The position numbers and the translations under genes were made by a program. A stretch of DNA of 64,000 nucleotides from Corallococcus soli. GTDB lineage: Bacteria > Myxococcota > Myxococcia > Myxococcales > Myxococcaceae. A model generated the notes under the pieces. That model did no database searches, was not told where the DNA came from, and worked only from the letters and a program-made list of their open reading frames with translations. Below, piece after piece: positions 8,098-16,838 of the stretch (position 1 is the first letter of the stretch; every line of letters begins with the position of its first letter). The stretch is from assembly GCF_014930455.1 (NCBI RefSeq), contig NZ_JAAIYO010000011.1:1-64000 (forward strand), read 5' to 3'.

Positions 8098-8169
8098 GTG
8101 GGGCAGGATATACACCCAACCGCCCGGGGCGGGATGGAAACATCGTCCAAGATGTTAAAGGAACCCGAC

Positions 8170-9021
8170 ATGACTCCGGTTTCCCCCACTCCCGTCCGCT
8201 TCCGAGGCACCGATTCCTACCTCACGAGCGAGGGCCTGCAGGCTGCCGTCAACTGCGCCCTCACGCTTCAACGCCCCCTGCTGGTGAAGGGTGAGCCCGG
8301 CACAGGCAAGACGCTGCTCGCGGAAGCGATTGCCCAGGGACTGGGATTGAAGCTGCTGACCTGGCACGTCAAGAGCACCACGCGGGCGCAGGACGGCCTG
8401 TATGTCTACGACACCGTGCAGCGTCTGTATGATTCGCGATTCGGCGACGGGGACGTGCGTGACATCCGGCGATACATCCGCCTGGGGCCGCTGGGCGAGG
8501 CGTTCGCCGCGCCGGAGCGCGTGGTGCTGCTCATCGACGAAGTGGACAAGGCCGACCTGGAGTTCCCCAACGACCTGCTCCACGAGCTGGACCGGATGCG
8601 CTTTCGCATCTCCGAGACCCAGGACGACGTGGTGGCGAAGCACCGCCCCGTGGTGCTCATCACCAGCAACAACGAGAAGGAGCTGCCCGACGCGTTCCTG
8701 CGCCGGTGCGTGTTCCACTTCATCGACTTCCCGGAGCGCGACCTCATGCAGCGCATCGTGGACGTGCACCACCCGGGGCTGGAGGCGTCGCTGGCCGAAC
8801 AGGCGCTCAAGGTCTTCTACGAGCTGCGCGCGATGACGCGGCTGCGCAAGCGGCCCTCCACCAGCGAGCTCATTGATTGGATCTCCGTGCTCAAGGCCAA
8901 CGGTGTGATGGAGTTGAAGCTGGATGAGCAGCTCCCGTTCCTGGGCGCGCTGCTCAAGAAGGAGCAGGACCTGGTGGCGGTGGCCGAGGCGTTCAGGGGC
9001 GGCCGCAAGTCTCGCGCGTAG
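8170..9021 (+). CDS. MoxR-family AAA+ ATPase
   Basis: A 283-residue AAA+ protein: Walker A GEPGTGKT (41-48), Walker B LLIDEVDKA (120-128), sensor 1 LITSNN (163-168) and an arginine-finger region ELPDAFLRRC (171-180). MoxR ATPases work with a von Willebrand A partner as a chaperone that inserts metals or assembles complexes, and the next gene, 19 bp downstream, encodes exactly such a partner. The start is the ATG at 8170 with AAGGA just upstream; open frame further left is not coding. The full set of ATPase residues argues for activity. Confidence 0.88.
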   Translation: MTPVSPTPVRFRGTDSYLTSEGLQAAVNCALTLQRPLLVKGEPGTGKTLLAEAIAQGLGLKLLTWHVKSTTRAQDGLYVYDTVQRLYDSRFGDGDVRDIRRYIRLGPLGEAFAAPERVVLLIDEVDKADLEFPNDLLHELDRMRFRISETQDDVVAKHRPVVLITSNNEKELPDAFLRRCVFHFIDFPERDLMQRIVDVHHPGLEASLAEQALKVFYELRAMTRLRKRPSTSELIDWISVLKANGVMELKLDEQLPFLGALLKKEQDLVAVAEAFRGGRKSRA

Positions 9022-9040
9022 CACGGGAGGCACACGGGCC

Positions 9041-10246
9041 ATGTTCCTGCCGTTCTTCTACGAGCTGCGAAGGCGCGGGGTGAAGGTGGGCGCCCAGGAG
9101 GCGCTCGCCCTCGCCGGGGCGCTGAAGGCCGGGCTGCATGACAGCAGCCTGGATGGCTTCTACCACGTGGCGCGCGCGCTCCTGGTGCACTCGGAGACGC
9201 AGCTGGATGCCTTTGACCAGGCCTTCCTCTCCCACTTCCAGGGCGTGGCGTCCGACGCGCTCAAGCTCACCGAGGAGTTGCTGTCCTGGCTGGAGGAGGC
9301 GAAGGAGCGCCGGGACCTGAGCCCCGAAGAGCTGGCCATGCTGGAGCAGTGGGACCCGGAGGAGCTGCGCAAGCAATTGGAGCAGCGCCTGAAGGAACAG
9401 ACGGAGCGCCACGACGGTGGCAACCGCTGGGTGGGCACCGGCGGGGCGTCCGCGTTTGGCAACAACGGCCTGGCGCGCCAGGGCGTGCGCATTGGCGGCA
9501 CCGGCGGACGCCAGGGCCAGGCGCTGTGGCAGGCCGGGGCGCGCAAGTACGCGGGCTACCGCGACGACCTGGTGCTGGACACGCGGCAGATGGCCGTGGC
9601 GCTGCGCAAGCTGCGGGCCTTCGTGCGCGAGGGCGCGCTGGAGGAGCTGGACGTGGAGGAGAGCATCTCCGCCACCGCGAAGAACGCGGGCGAGCTGGAG
9701 GTGGTGACGCGGCCTCCTCGCCGACCCAACACCCGCGTGGTGCTGTGCATGGACGTGGGCGGGTCCATGGACCCGTACGCGCACCTGGTGAGCCGCCTGT
9801 TCAGCGTCGCCAGCCAGGCCTCCCACTTCAAGGAGCTGCGCACCTACTACTTCCACAACTGCGTCTACGGGAAGCTGTACGCCACGCCCCAGCTCACGGG
9901 CGGGCTCACCGTCCCGGAGCTCACCGCGCAGGTGGGCCGGCACCACAAGCTGGTGATGGTGGGCGATGCGTCCATGGCCCCGTATGAGCTGGGCATCCGC
10001 ACGGACGCCAACGGCCAGTACCGCCAGGAGGGCCTGGAGGGCATGACGTGGATGATGCAGCTGGCGCAGCACTTCGAGCGCAACGTGTGGCTCAACCCGG
10101 AGCCCCGGGGGTCGTGGCGCTCGGGCACCATCGCGATGCTCGCCAACGTGTTCCCCATGTTCTCCCTCACGGTGGAGGGATTGGGTGAGGCGGTGAGCCA
10201 CCTGACGCGCGGGAAGACGCCTCGCGGGGCGTCGGTGCGGCGGTAG
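9041..10246 (+). CDS. VWA-domain (CoxE-like) partner of the MoxR ATPase
   Basis: A 401-residue cytosolic protein. A helical N-terminus (1-120) is followed by a Gly/Asn-rich linker (126-160) and a C-terminal von Willebrand A domain. The metal-ion-dependent adhesion site begins DVGGSMDP (238-245): the usual DxSxS reads DxGxS, a variant seen in this CoxE-like group, so metal binding is likely but not certain. Together with the upstream MoxR it forms a MoxR-VWA chaperone pair; no client gene is adjacent. GGGAGG precedes the start. Confidence 0.82.
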   Translation: MFLPFFYELRRRGVKVGAQEALALAGALKAGLHDSSLDGFYHVARALLVHSETQLDAFDQAFLSHFQGVASDALKLTEELLSWLEEAKERRDLSPEELAMLEQWDPEELRKQLEQRLKEQTERHDGGNRWVGTGGASAFGNNGLARQGVRIGGTGGRQGQALWQAGARKYAGYRDDLVLDTRQMAVALRKLRAFVREGALEELDVEESISATAKNAGELEVVTRPPRRPNTRVVLCMDVGGSMDPYAHLVSRLFSVASQASHFKELRTYYFHNCVYGKLYATPQLTGGLTVPELTAQVGRHHKLVMVGDASMAPYELGIRTDANGQYRQEGLEGMTWMMQLAQHFERNVWLNPEPRGSWRSGTIAMLANVFPMFSLTVEGLGEAVSHLTRGKTPRGASVRR

Positions 10247-10399
10247 GCAGTCCGGCATTCCCGGCGGGCTCCAGTGTCCCCTGGCCGACCTCCCGGCGTG
10301 CCCCCCGGGGGACGGGCCGGGGCGGGCGTGTTTCGTGCGGCGCGGGGCTTCCGGTTACGGCATGGTGCGCCCACGACGCTGCCCGCGTGGGGAGACCGC

Positions 10400-12466
10400 A
10401 TGACGACCGAGAAGATTGATACCCAGGCAATCAACACCATCCGCACCCTGTCCATGGACGCGGTGGAGCAGGCCCATTCGGGTCACCCGGGCGCGCCCAT
10501 GGCGCTGGCTCCCGTGGCCTACCAGCTGTGGCAGCAGGAGCTGCGCTACGACCCAGCCCAGCCCCAGTGGCCGGACCGCGACCGCTTCATCCTCTCCAAC
10601 GGGCATGCGTCCATGCTGCTCTACAGCCTGCTGCACCTGGCGGGCATCAAGCGCATGGACAAGCAGGAGCGCGTGACGGACGCGCCCGCCGTGTCGCTGG
10701 AGGACATCAAGAAGTTCCGCCAGCTGGACTCCGCCACGCCCGGCCACCCCGAGTACCACTGGACCACCGGCGTGGAGACCACCACCGGCCCCCTGGGCCA
10801 GGGCGTCGCCAACAGCGTGGGCATGGCCATCGCCAGCCGCTGGCTCGCGGGCCACTTCAACAAGCCCGGCTTCGAGCTGTTCACCCATGACGTCTACGCC
10901 ATCTGCGGCGACGGCGACATGATGGAGGGCGTCGCCGCCGAGGCCGCGTCGCTCGCCGGCCACCTCCAGTTGCCCAACCTGTGCTGGATCTACGACAGCA
11001 ATCACATCTCCATCGACGGCAGCACCGACCTGGCGTTCACCGAGGACGTGGGCCGCCGCTTCGAGGGCTACGGCTGGCGCGTGCTCCAGGTCACCGACGC
11101 CAACGACCTGGACGCGCTGGGCAAGGCCTACCGCACCTTCAAGGAAGCGCGCGGCAAGCCCACCCTCATCGTCGTCAACTCGTTCATCGGCTACGGCGCG
11201 CCCAAGAAGCAGGGCCTGGCCAGCGCCCACGGCGAGCCCCTGGGCGCCGAGGAGATCAAGGGCACCAAGCGCTTCTACGGCTGGCCCGAGGACGCGCAGT
11301 TCCTGGTGCCCGACGGCGTGAAGGAGCGCTTCCAGGAGCGCATGGGCGCTCGCGGCAAGAAGCTCCGCGAGGCGTGGGACGCGTCCCTCTCCGACTACCG
11401 CAAGCAGCACCCGGAGCTGGCGCACGAGCTGGACCGGATGCTCAAGCGCGAGCTGCCGGACGGCTGGGACAAGGAGCTGCCGGTGTTCCCCGCGGACGCG
11501 AAGGGCATGGCCACGCGTGAGTCCGGCGGCAAGGTGCTCAACGCCCTGGCGAAGAACTACCCGTGGCTGGTGGGCGGCTCCGCGGACCTGAACCCGTCCA
11601 CGAAGACGTACCTGTCGTCCTCCACGTCCATGAAGCCGGGCGAGTACGCGGGCCGCAACATCCACTTCGGCGTGCGCGAACACGCGATGGGCTCCATCGT
11701 CAACGGCCTCAACCTGAGCAAGGTGCGCGCGTACGGCGCCACGTTCCTCATCTTCAGTGACTACGAGCGCCCCGCCATGCGCCTGTCGTCCCTGATGGAG
11801 ATTCCGTCCATCCACATCTTCACCCACGACTCCATTGGCCTGGGCGAGGACGGCCCCACGCACCAGCCGGTGGAGCAGCTGGTGTCGCTGCGCGCGGTGC
11901 CGGGCAACATCGTGCTGCGCCCCGGTGACGCCAATGAAGTCACCGAGGCCTGGCGCTACATCGCGCAGCAGCAGCACCACCCGGTGGTGCTCGTGCTGTC
12001 GCGGCAGCCGGTGCCCACGCTGGACCGCACGAAGTTCGCGCCCGCGTCCGGGCTGGCCCAGGGCGCGTACATCCTGAAGGAGGCCGAGGGCGGCACGCCG
12101 GACGTCATCCTCATTGGCACGGGCACGGAGGTGGCGCTGGTGGTGGAGGCCGCGGAGAAGCTCCAGGCCGAGGGCGTGAAGGCGCGCGTCGTCAGCATGC
12201 CGTCGTGGGAGCTGTTCGAGCAGCAGCCCGCCGAGTACCAGGAGCGCGTGCTGCCCGAGTCCATCCGCGCCCGCGTCTCCGTGGAGAAGGGCGCCGCGTT
12301 CGGCTGGGAGCGCTGGGTGGGCCACATTGGCAGCGCGATTGGCATGCGCAGCTTCGGGGCCTCCGCGCCCATCAAGGCGCTGCAGCAGAAGTTCGGCTTC
12401 ACCGTGGAGAACGTGGTGAAGGAAGCGCACGCCACCATCGCCAAGGCCAAGAAGGCGAAGGGCTGA
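10400..12466 (+). CDS. tkt: Transketolase
   Basis: A 688-residue thiamine-diphosphate enzyme of the non-oxidative pentose phosphate pathway, transferring two-carbon units between sugar phosphates. Visible signatures: HSGHPGAPM (26-34), the thiamine pyrophosphate motif GDGDMMEG (about 170-177) and the pyrimidine-domain signature HDSIGLGEDGPTHQPVEQL. Length is normal for the family. GGGGAG precedes the ATG. It appears to be a single gene ending in a strong hairpin (12477-12506). The 153-bp region upstream holds no gene. Confidence 0.96.
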   Translation: MTTEKIDTQAINTIRTLSMDAVEQAHSGHPGAPMALAPVAYQLWQQELRYDPAQPQWPDRDRFILSNGHASMLLYSLLHLAGIKRMDKQERVTDAPAVSLEDIKKFRQLDSATPGHPEYHWTTGVETTTGPLGQGVANSVGMAIASRWLAGHFNKPGFELFTHDVYAICGDGDMMEGVAAEAASLAGHLQLPNLCWIYDSNHISIDGSTDLAFTEDVGRRFEGYGWRVLQVTDANDLDALGKAYRTFKEARGKPTLIVVNSFIGYGAPKKQGLASAHGEPLGAEEIKGTKRFYGWPEDAQFLVPDGVKERFQERMGARGKKLREAWDASLSDYRKQHPELAHELDRMLKRELPDGWDKELPVFPADAKGMATRESGGKVLNALAKNYPWLVGGSADLNPSTKTYLSSSTSMKPGEYAGRNIHFGVREHAMGSIVNGLNLSKVRAYGATFLIFSDYERPAMRLSSLMEIPSIHIFTHDSIGLGEDGPTHQPVEQLVSLRAVPGNIVLRPGDANEVTEAWRYIAQQQHHPVVLVLSRQPVPTLDRTKFAPASGLAQGAYILKEAEGGTPDVILIGTGTEVALVVEAAEKLQAEGVKARVVSMPSWELFEQQPAEYQERVLPESIRARVSVEKGAAFGWERWVGHIGSAIGMRSFGASAPIKALQQKFGFTVENVVKEAHATIAKAKKAKG

Positions 12467-12476
12467 AAATGAAAGG

Positions 12477-12506
12477 GCCCCGGACCCTCCCCCGAAGGTC
12501 CGGGGC
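12477..12506. terminator. Hairpin terminator after transketolase
   Basis: GCCCCGGACC (12477-12486) pairs perfectly with GGTCCGGGGC (12497-12506) around a 10-base loop. It starts 10 bp after the transketolase stop and lies between convergent genes, so it may serve both. There is no T run, as is common in GC-rich genomes. Confidence 0.75.
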
Positions 12507-12587
12507 ACCTGTGGGTTCACCGCCGGCTCACCGGCGGGAACTCCCTGGATGCGTGTGGCTGTGTTCCCCCCGTTGCAACGGTGCCGC

Positions 12588-14387
12588 TCAGGCCGCGAAG
12601 TAGACGGGGCGCGCCGGGGGCGGGTTGCTGATGAGCTTCATCTCCTTGAGCATCTTGTTGAAGTCGTTCTGGTCGATGCCCGTGCTGCCCTTGGCCTGCG
12701 CGCGGGTGGCGTACTTCTCGTAGGTGTCCACGACCTTCTTCGCGTCCGGCGTGAGGCGGTCGTAGTTCTGGCGCGCCCACTTCATCGTGTCGGTGAACTC
12801 CAGGCCCGCCGCCTGGCCGTCCAGGTCCGCGGCGCCCTTCTCGATGGCGGCCGTCAGGTCCTTGCCGTTGATCTTCCCGCTCTTGCCGTCCAGGCCCTCC
12901 AGCGCGGCGCGCATGGAGTCGTCGCGGAAGGTCTTGAAGCCGTCCATCTTCTTGAACATGGCGTCCGCCTCCTTCTGCGTCAGGCCGTCCGGGCCGGCCT
13001 TCTTCGCGGCGGACTGGTAGGCCTTCAGCACTTCCTTGGCCTCGGGCGTCAGGCGGCTCTCGTTCTTCGCGGCCCACTTCTCGAACTCCTTCAGTTCGGA
13101 GGTGGTGGAGTGCGCGTCCGTGTCCGAGATGCCGTCGCGGATGGCCTGGGTCAGGTCCTCGCCGGAGATGGGGCCCTGCTCCTTGTCGAGCGCCGCCGTC
13201 GCCTTGCGGGCGCTCACGTCACCGGCGCCCACCTTCCTCATCTCCGCGTTCATGACGGCGGTCTCCTTCGCCGTCAGCCCCGTCTGGCCCTTGGCCTGCG
13301 CCGCCTTCGTGTGCTTGCGGTAGACGTCGAGCACTTCCTTGGCCTCCGGGCTCAGCTTGCTCTGGTTCTTCGCGGCCCACCGCTCGAACTCCTTCAGCTC
13401 CGCGCCGGCCGCCTGGCCGTCCAGGTCCGCCGTGCCCTTCTGGATGGCCTTGGCCATGTCCTGGCCGGAGATGGGGCCCTTCTTCTGGTCCAGCGACTCC
13501 GTGGCCTTGCGGGCGCTCACGTCGACGGCGCCCGCCTTCTTCATCTCCGCGTTCATGACGGCGGCTTCCTTGTCCGTCAGGCCCGTCTGGCCCTTGGCCT
13601 GCGCCGCCTTCGTGTGCTTGCGGTAGACGTCGAGCACTTCCTTCGCTTCCGGGCTCAGGCGGCTCTCGTTCTTCGCGGCCCACTTCTCGAACTCCTTGGC
13701 CTCCGCGCCGGCGGCCTGGCCGTCGTGGTCCGCCGTGCCCGCCGTGATGGCCTTGGCCATGTCCTCGCCGGACACCGTGCCGCCCTTGCGGTCCAGGTTC
13801 GCGAGCGCCTTCTTCGCGCTGGCGTCACCCACGTCGCGCATCTCCCCGAGCATCTTCTTGAAGTCGTCCTGCGGGATGCCGGACTCGCCGCGCGCCTGGG
13901 AGAGCGCCGCGTACTTGGAGTAGATGTCCATCACCTGCTTCGCCTCCGGCGTGAGGCGCTCGCGGTTGTTCATGGCCCAGTCCGCGACGGTGCGGTACTC
14001 CGTGGAGGCGGCCTGGCCGTCCAGGTCCGAGGTGGCGCGGTCGATGGTGTCCGCCATCTGCTCCGCGCTGATGGGGCCCGAGGTCTGGTTCAGCTTGTTC
14101 AGCTCCACCAGCGCGCCCACGTCCTTGGGCATCCAGTTGCTGCGCGGCTGCACGCAGAACTTCTTGTCCGAGTCGACGAACTGGTCGGCCTTGTTCTGTC
14201 CCGCCTTCAGCTCCTTGATCTCCGCCTTCAAGCCCGACAGCTGGGACTTCATGTCCTTCAGCGAGTGGAGCAGCGCCGCTTCCTTGCCCTGGAGCTTCGC
14301 GGGCGCGCCCATCAGCCGGTCCTGCTGCGCGTTGGAGATGGCGGGGCGGCTGTTCAGGGTGGCGGTGGTCGTGGTCTTGATGGTCAT
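12588..14387 (-). CDS. Protein with five tandem repeats of about 100 residues
   Basis: A 599-residue protein of unknown function. Residues 1-80 are a Thr-rich leader and a coiled-coil-like helix (LKDMKSQLSGLKAEIKEL). Five repeats follow (about 86-186, 187-287, 288-388, 389-487, 488-584), each with a short loop and helix of the type LDxxxGPISGxDMAKAI, then DLDGQAAxxE, a W-AAKN-S-LSPEAKEVLDVY helix and a TGLTxKE segment. The LDxxxGxIS segments look like EF-hand loops shortened by about two residues. Repeats 2 and 3 are nearly identical in DNA as well (period 303 bp), pointing to recent duplication. There is no signal peptide, membrane segment or cysteine array. GGAG precedes the start. Confidence 0.7.
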   Translation of the reverse strand: MTIKTTTTATLNSRPAISNAQQDRLMGAPAKLQGKEAALLHSLKDMKSQLSGLKAEIKELKAGQNKADQFVDSDKKFCVQPRSNWMPKDVGALVELNKLNQTSGPISAEQMADTIDRATSDLDGQAASTEYRTVADWAMNNRERLTPEAKQVMDIYSKYAALSQARGESGIPQDDFKKMLGEMRDVGDASAKKALANLDRKGGTVSGEDMAKAITAGTADHDGQAAGAEAKEFEKWAAKNESRLSPEAKEVLDVYRKHTKAAQAKGQTGLTDKEAAVMNAEMKKAGAVDVSARKATESLDQKKGPISGQDMAKAIQKGTADLDGQAAGAELKEFERWAAKNQSKLSPEAKEVLDVYRKHTKAAQAKGQTGLTAKETAVMNAEMRKVGAGDVSARKATAALDKEQGPISGEDLTQAIRDGISDTDAHSTTSELKEFEKWAAKNESRLTPEAKEVLKAYQSAAKKAGPDGLTQKEADAMFKKMDGFKTFRDDSMRAALEGLDGKSGKINGKDLTAAIEKGAADLDGQAAGLEFTDTMKWARQNYDRLTPDAKKVVDTYEKYATRAQAKGSTGIDQNDFNKMLKEMKLISNPPPARPVYFAA

Positions 14388-14526
14388 TTTTGATCTCCGG
14401 GAGGAGCGGCTTCCTTGTCGGAAGCGGTCATGCCGGGACCTATTGCGCGCGTCGTGCCACCCGTCCCTACGTGTCGTTCCGATGTGATTCCAGGGGGTTG
14501 CGCGACGAAGACGCACTCCGCGGGGT

Positions 14527-14595
14527 GGTGACTCCAGTCACCATGGTGGTGACAGTCACCAGTCCCCCACCCCCCGGGTGGTGAGTCCGGTCACC
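14527..14595. repeat. Three dyads of GGTGAC/GTCACC type
   Basis: Three dyads occur in 69 bp: 14527-14542 and 14548-14560 are perfect and 14580-14595 has one mismatch (GGTGAG with GGTCACC). They lie upstream of the five-repeat gene and just past the truB stop, so they could be operator copies or a structured truB terminator. Spacing between centres is about 20 and 33 bp. Confidence 0.55.
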
Positions 14596-14615
14596 AGGGC
14601 ATCCGCTGGCGGTTC

Positions 14616-15512
14616 CTAGACGCCGCCTCGCAGCTCCATCCCGCTCCACAGCGCGCCGTCGCGCTCGGTCAGCAGGAAGGTCAGCCTCCCCTGGTGGAAG
14701 CCTCGCACCGGGGCCTGGGGGTCCGGAAAGCCCTGCGGCAGGCGCCACTCCGGGGGCTTCAGCGGCGACAGGGGGATGGACTGTTCCCGGCGCAGCGCGC
14801 CCACGTCCTGGTCGGTGAGGTCCCTTCCCCGCGCCCAGGGCAGCAGGTCGTGGCCGTGCAGCTCCACGCGGTGGCCGGGGCCCGGGTCCTTCCACGGGCC
14901 GATGGCCGAGCGGTTCAGCGCGGAGAGGTGCGCGCCACAGCCGAGCGCCCGCCCCAGGTCCCGGGCCAGCGAGCGCACGTAGTAGCCGCCCCGGCAGGTG
15001 AGCTCCAGGACGCTGGCGCGCGGCAGGTCATGGGAGCGCCAGCGCGCGGTGTGCAGGTACACGCGCGAGGGGGGCAGGTCCACGACTTCACCCCTGTGCG
15101 CCTTGCGGTAGGCGGGCTCCCCGCCCACCTTCTTCGCGCTGGTGGCCGGGGGCACCTGCTCCGTCCACCCGAGGAAGGGTTCCAGCGCCGCGTCCAGCAG
15201 GGCCGGGGTCAGGGGGCTCGCGTCGCCCTGGTGCACGGGGCGGCCGTGCAGGTCTCCGGTGTCCATCTCCGTGCCCCACTCCACGCGGGCCACGTACGTC
15301 TTGGGCACGGCGTGCAGCAGTTCGAACAGGCGCGTGGCCGGGCCCACCAGCATGAGCAGCAGCCCTTCCGCGAACGGATCCAACGTGCCGCCGTGCACCA
15401 GGGCCGTGCGCCGGTCGGGCCGCGTGGCCTGGGCCTCCTCCTGGAAGGCTCGCACGGTGGCGAAGCTGGTGGCGCCCACGGGCTTGTGCGTCAGGTAGAG
15501 CCCGGGGGTCAT
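14616..15512 (-). CDS. truB: tRNA pseudouridine-55 synthase
   Basis: Converts U55 of tRNA to pseudouridine. The N-terminal catalytic block HKPVGATSF and HGGTLDPFAEGLL (40-52, catalytic Asp in TLDP) and the central GGYYVRSLARDLG (195-207) are diagnostic. At 298 residues it has the usual length, with a C-terminal extension in place of a clear PUA domain. Its ATG overlaps the stop of the upstream ATPase gene by four bases (ATGA), so translation is coupled. It is not next to rbfA or infB as in many bacteria. Confidence 0.93.
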   Translation of the reverse strand: MTPGLYLTHKPVGATSFATVRAFQEEAQATRPDRRTALVHGGTLDPFAEGLLLMLVGPATRLFELLHAVPKTYVARVEWGTEMDTGDLHGRPVHQGDASPLTPALLDAALEPFLGWTEQVPPATSAKKVGGEPAYRKAHRGEVVDLPPSRVYLHTARWRSHDLPRASVLELTCRGGYYVRSLARDLGRALGCGAHLSALNRSAIGPWKDPGPGHRVELHGHDLLPWARGRDLTDQDVGALRREQSIPLSPLKPPEWRLPQGFPDPQAPVRGFHQGRLTFLLTERDGALWSGMELRGGV

Positions 15513-16615
15513 GCGTCTTCTCCGTCATCGTCCCGGGCGCGCTCCTTGCGCACCATCGTGGCGCCCTGCTGCTTCTCCAGGTGCACGGGCTGGGCGTCGG
15601 AGTGCTGGGAGACGGTGTTGGCCAGCTCCTCCGCGTGCGTCGTCACCCAGACCTGGCTGTGCTTCGCCGCGTTCACGATGAGCCGGCCCAGGGGCTTGAG
15701 CAGCTCCGGGTGCAGGCTGGTCTCCGGTTCGTTCAGCGCGAGGAACGGCGGCGGCCGGGGACTGAGCAGCGCCGCCAGCAGGCACAGGTAGCGCAGCGTC
15801 CCGTCCGACAGCTCCGCCGCCGCCATGGGCCTCAGCAGGCCGGGCATCTGGACGAAGAGGCTGAAGCGCCCCTCCTGCGCGTGGATCTCCAGCCGCGCGC
15901 CTGGGAAGGCGTCGTCGAGGCCCTGCTCCAACGCGGCATCGTCCCCCACCTCCAGGATGGTCTGGAGCGCCGCCGCCAGGTCGCGTCCGTCGTGCGCGAG
16001 CACCGGCGTGCGCACGCCCACCTGGGGGTGCCTCAGGGGTGCGTCCGGGTCCGTGCGGAAGTGGTGGTAGAAGCGCCACGACGCCAGGGTGCGCCGCACC
16101 TCCATCAGCCGGGGGAAGCGGTGCGGATCCGAAAGCTGATCCAACACCGACTCCGCGGTCCACAGCTCCGTGGGGAACGTCACCTTCGCGCCGTCCGCGT
16201 CGCGCAGGAAGGCCGTGCGGTCCTTGCGCTCCATCAACACCCCGCGGCGGCCGCCCGAGTACGCCCACAGGTGCTCTTCCTTCACCTCTGGATCCAACGC
16301 GAAGGCCGTGCCCGACCCCGGCACGGGCCCGCATTGCAGTTCGTACCCGAGGTCGTCCAGGTCCACCGCCACCTTCAGCCGCAGCGGCTTCTTGAAGTCG
16401 CGCGGACCCGCCCACATCACGCTCGGCGTGCCGCCCTCCTCCGCCAGCGTGCGCGCGAGCCGCCCCTCCGCCGACGCCGCGAGCAGGTACAGCGCCCGGT
16501 ACAGGTTCGTCTTGCCGCTGCCGTTGGGACCCACCACCACGTTCACCGGGCCCAGCTCCAGGTGGAGCTGACGCACGGAGCGGTAGCCTGCGATTTCCAG
16601 ACGCGTGATGGGCAT
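15509..16615 (-). CDS. SMC/RecF-like AAA ATPase
   Basis: A 368-residue ATPase of the AAA15/RecF-like predicted class. Walker A is GPNGSGKTN (29-37), the ABC-type signature is LSDGTLRYL, and Walker B is FLALNEPETSLHPE followed by VWVTTHAEEL. No coiled-coil arms of SMC length are present. Relatives are found alone or with nucleases in defence and repair systems; here the only partner is truB, overlapped by four bases. The M at 16615 was chosen over 16624 to start directly at the first beta-strand. All ATPase residues are present, so hydrolysis is expected; the client is unknown. Confidence 0.75.
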   Translation of the reverse strand: MPITRLEIAGYRSVRQLHLELGPVNVVVGPNGSGKTNLYRALYLLAASAEGRLARTLAEEGGTPSVMWAGPRDFKKPLRLKVAVDLDDLGYELQCGPVPGSGTAFALDPEVKEEHLWAYSGGRRGVLMERKDRTAFLRDADGAKVTFPTELWTAESVLDQLSDPHRFPRLMEVRRTLASWRFYHHFRTDPDAPLRHPQVGVRTPVLAHDGRDLAAALQTILEVGDDAALEQGLDDAFPGARLEIHAQEGRFSLFVQMPGLLRPMAAAELSDGTLRYLCLLAALLSPRPPPFLALNEPETSLHPELLKPLGRLIVNAAKHSQVWVTTHAEELANTVSQHSDAQPVHLEKQQGATMVRKERARDDDGEDA

Positions 16616-16838
16616 GGCGTCCACAGCCTAACCGGCTCCACGGCGTGGAGGGTGAGGCCTGGGGGACCTGTCGCACCCGGGCCCGAAAAGCCGTGGACCG
16701 CCAGGAGGGCGCTCGGCCTGCTCATCCTGCGCGAACCTTGAGCCGGCCGCGCTCGACCTCCAGGCACGGCGTCTGGCCCGGCCCTGGCAGGTGCGTCATG
16801 ATCCCCGGAAGCCCTCGCCGTCCGGAGCCGTCCCTCCC

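Noticed and set aside
9041-10246. MIDAS DxGxS read as an inactivating mutation
   Set aside because: The variant is common in the CoxE-like VWA group, so it was noted as a family variant rather than as a defect.
16625-16838. Possible sigma-54 promoter (GG-N10-GC) before the LVIVD lipoprotein gene
   Set aside because: The region is so GC-rich that GG/GC spacing matches are expected by chance and the TTGCA half is poor.
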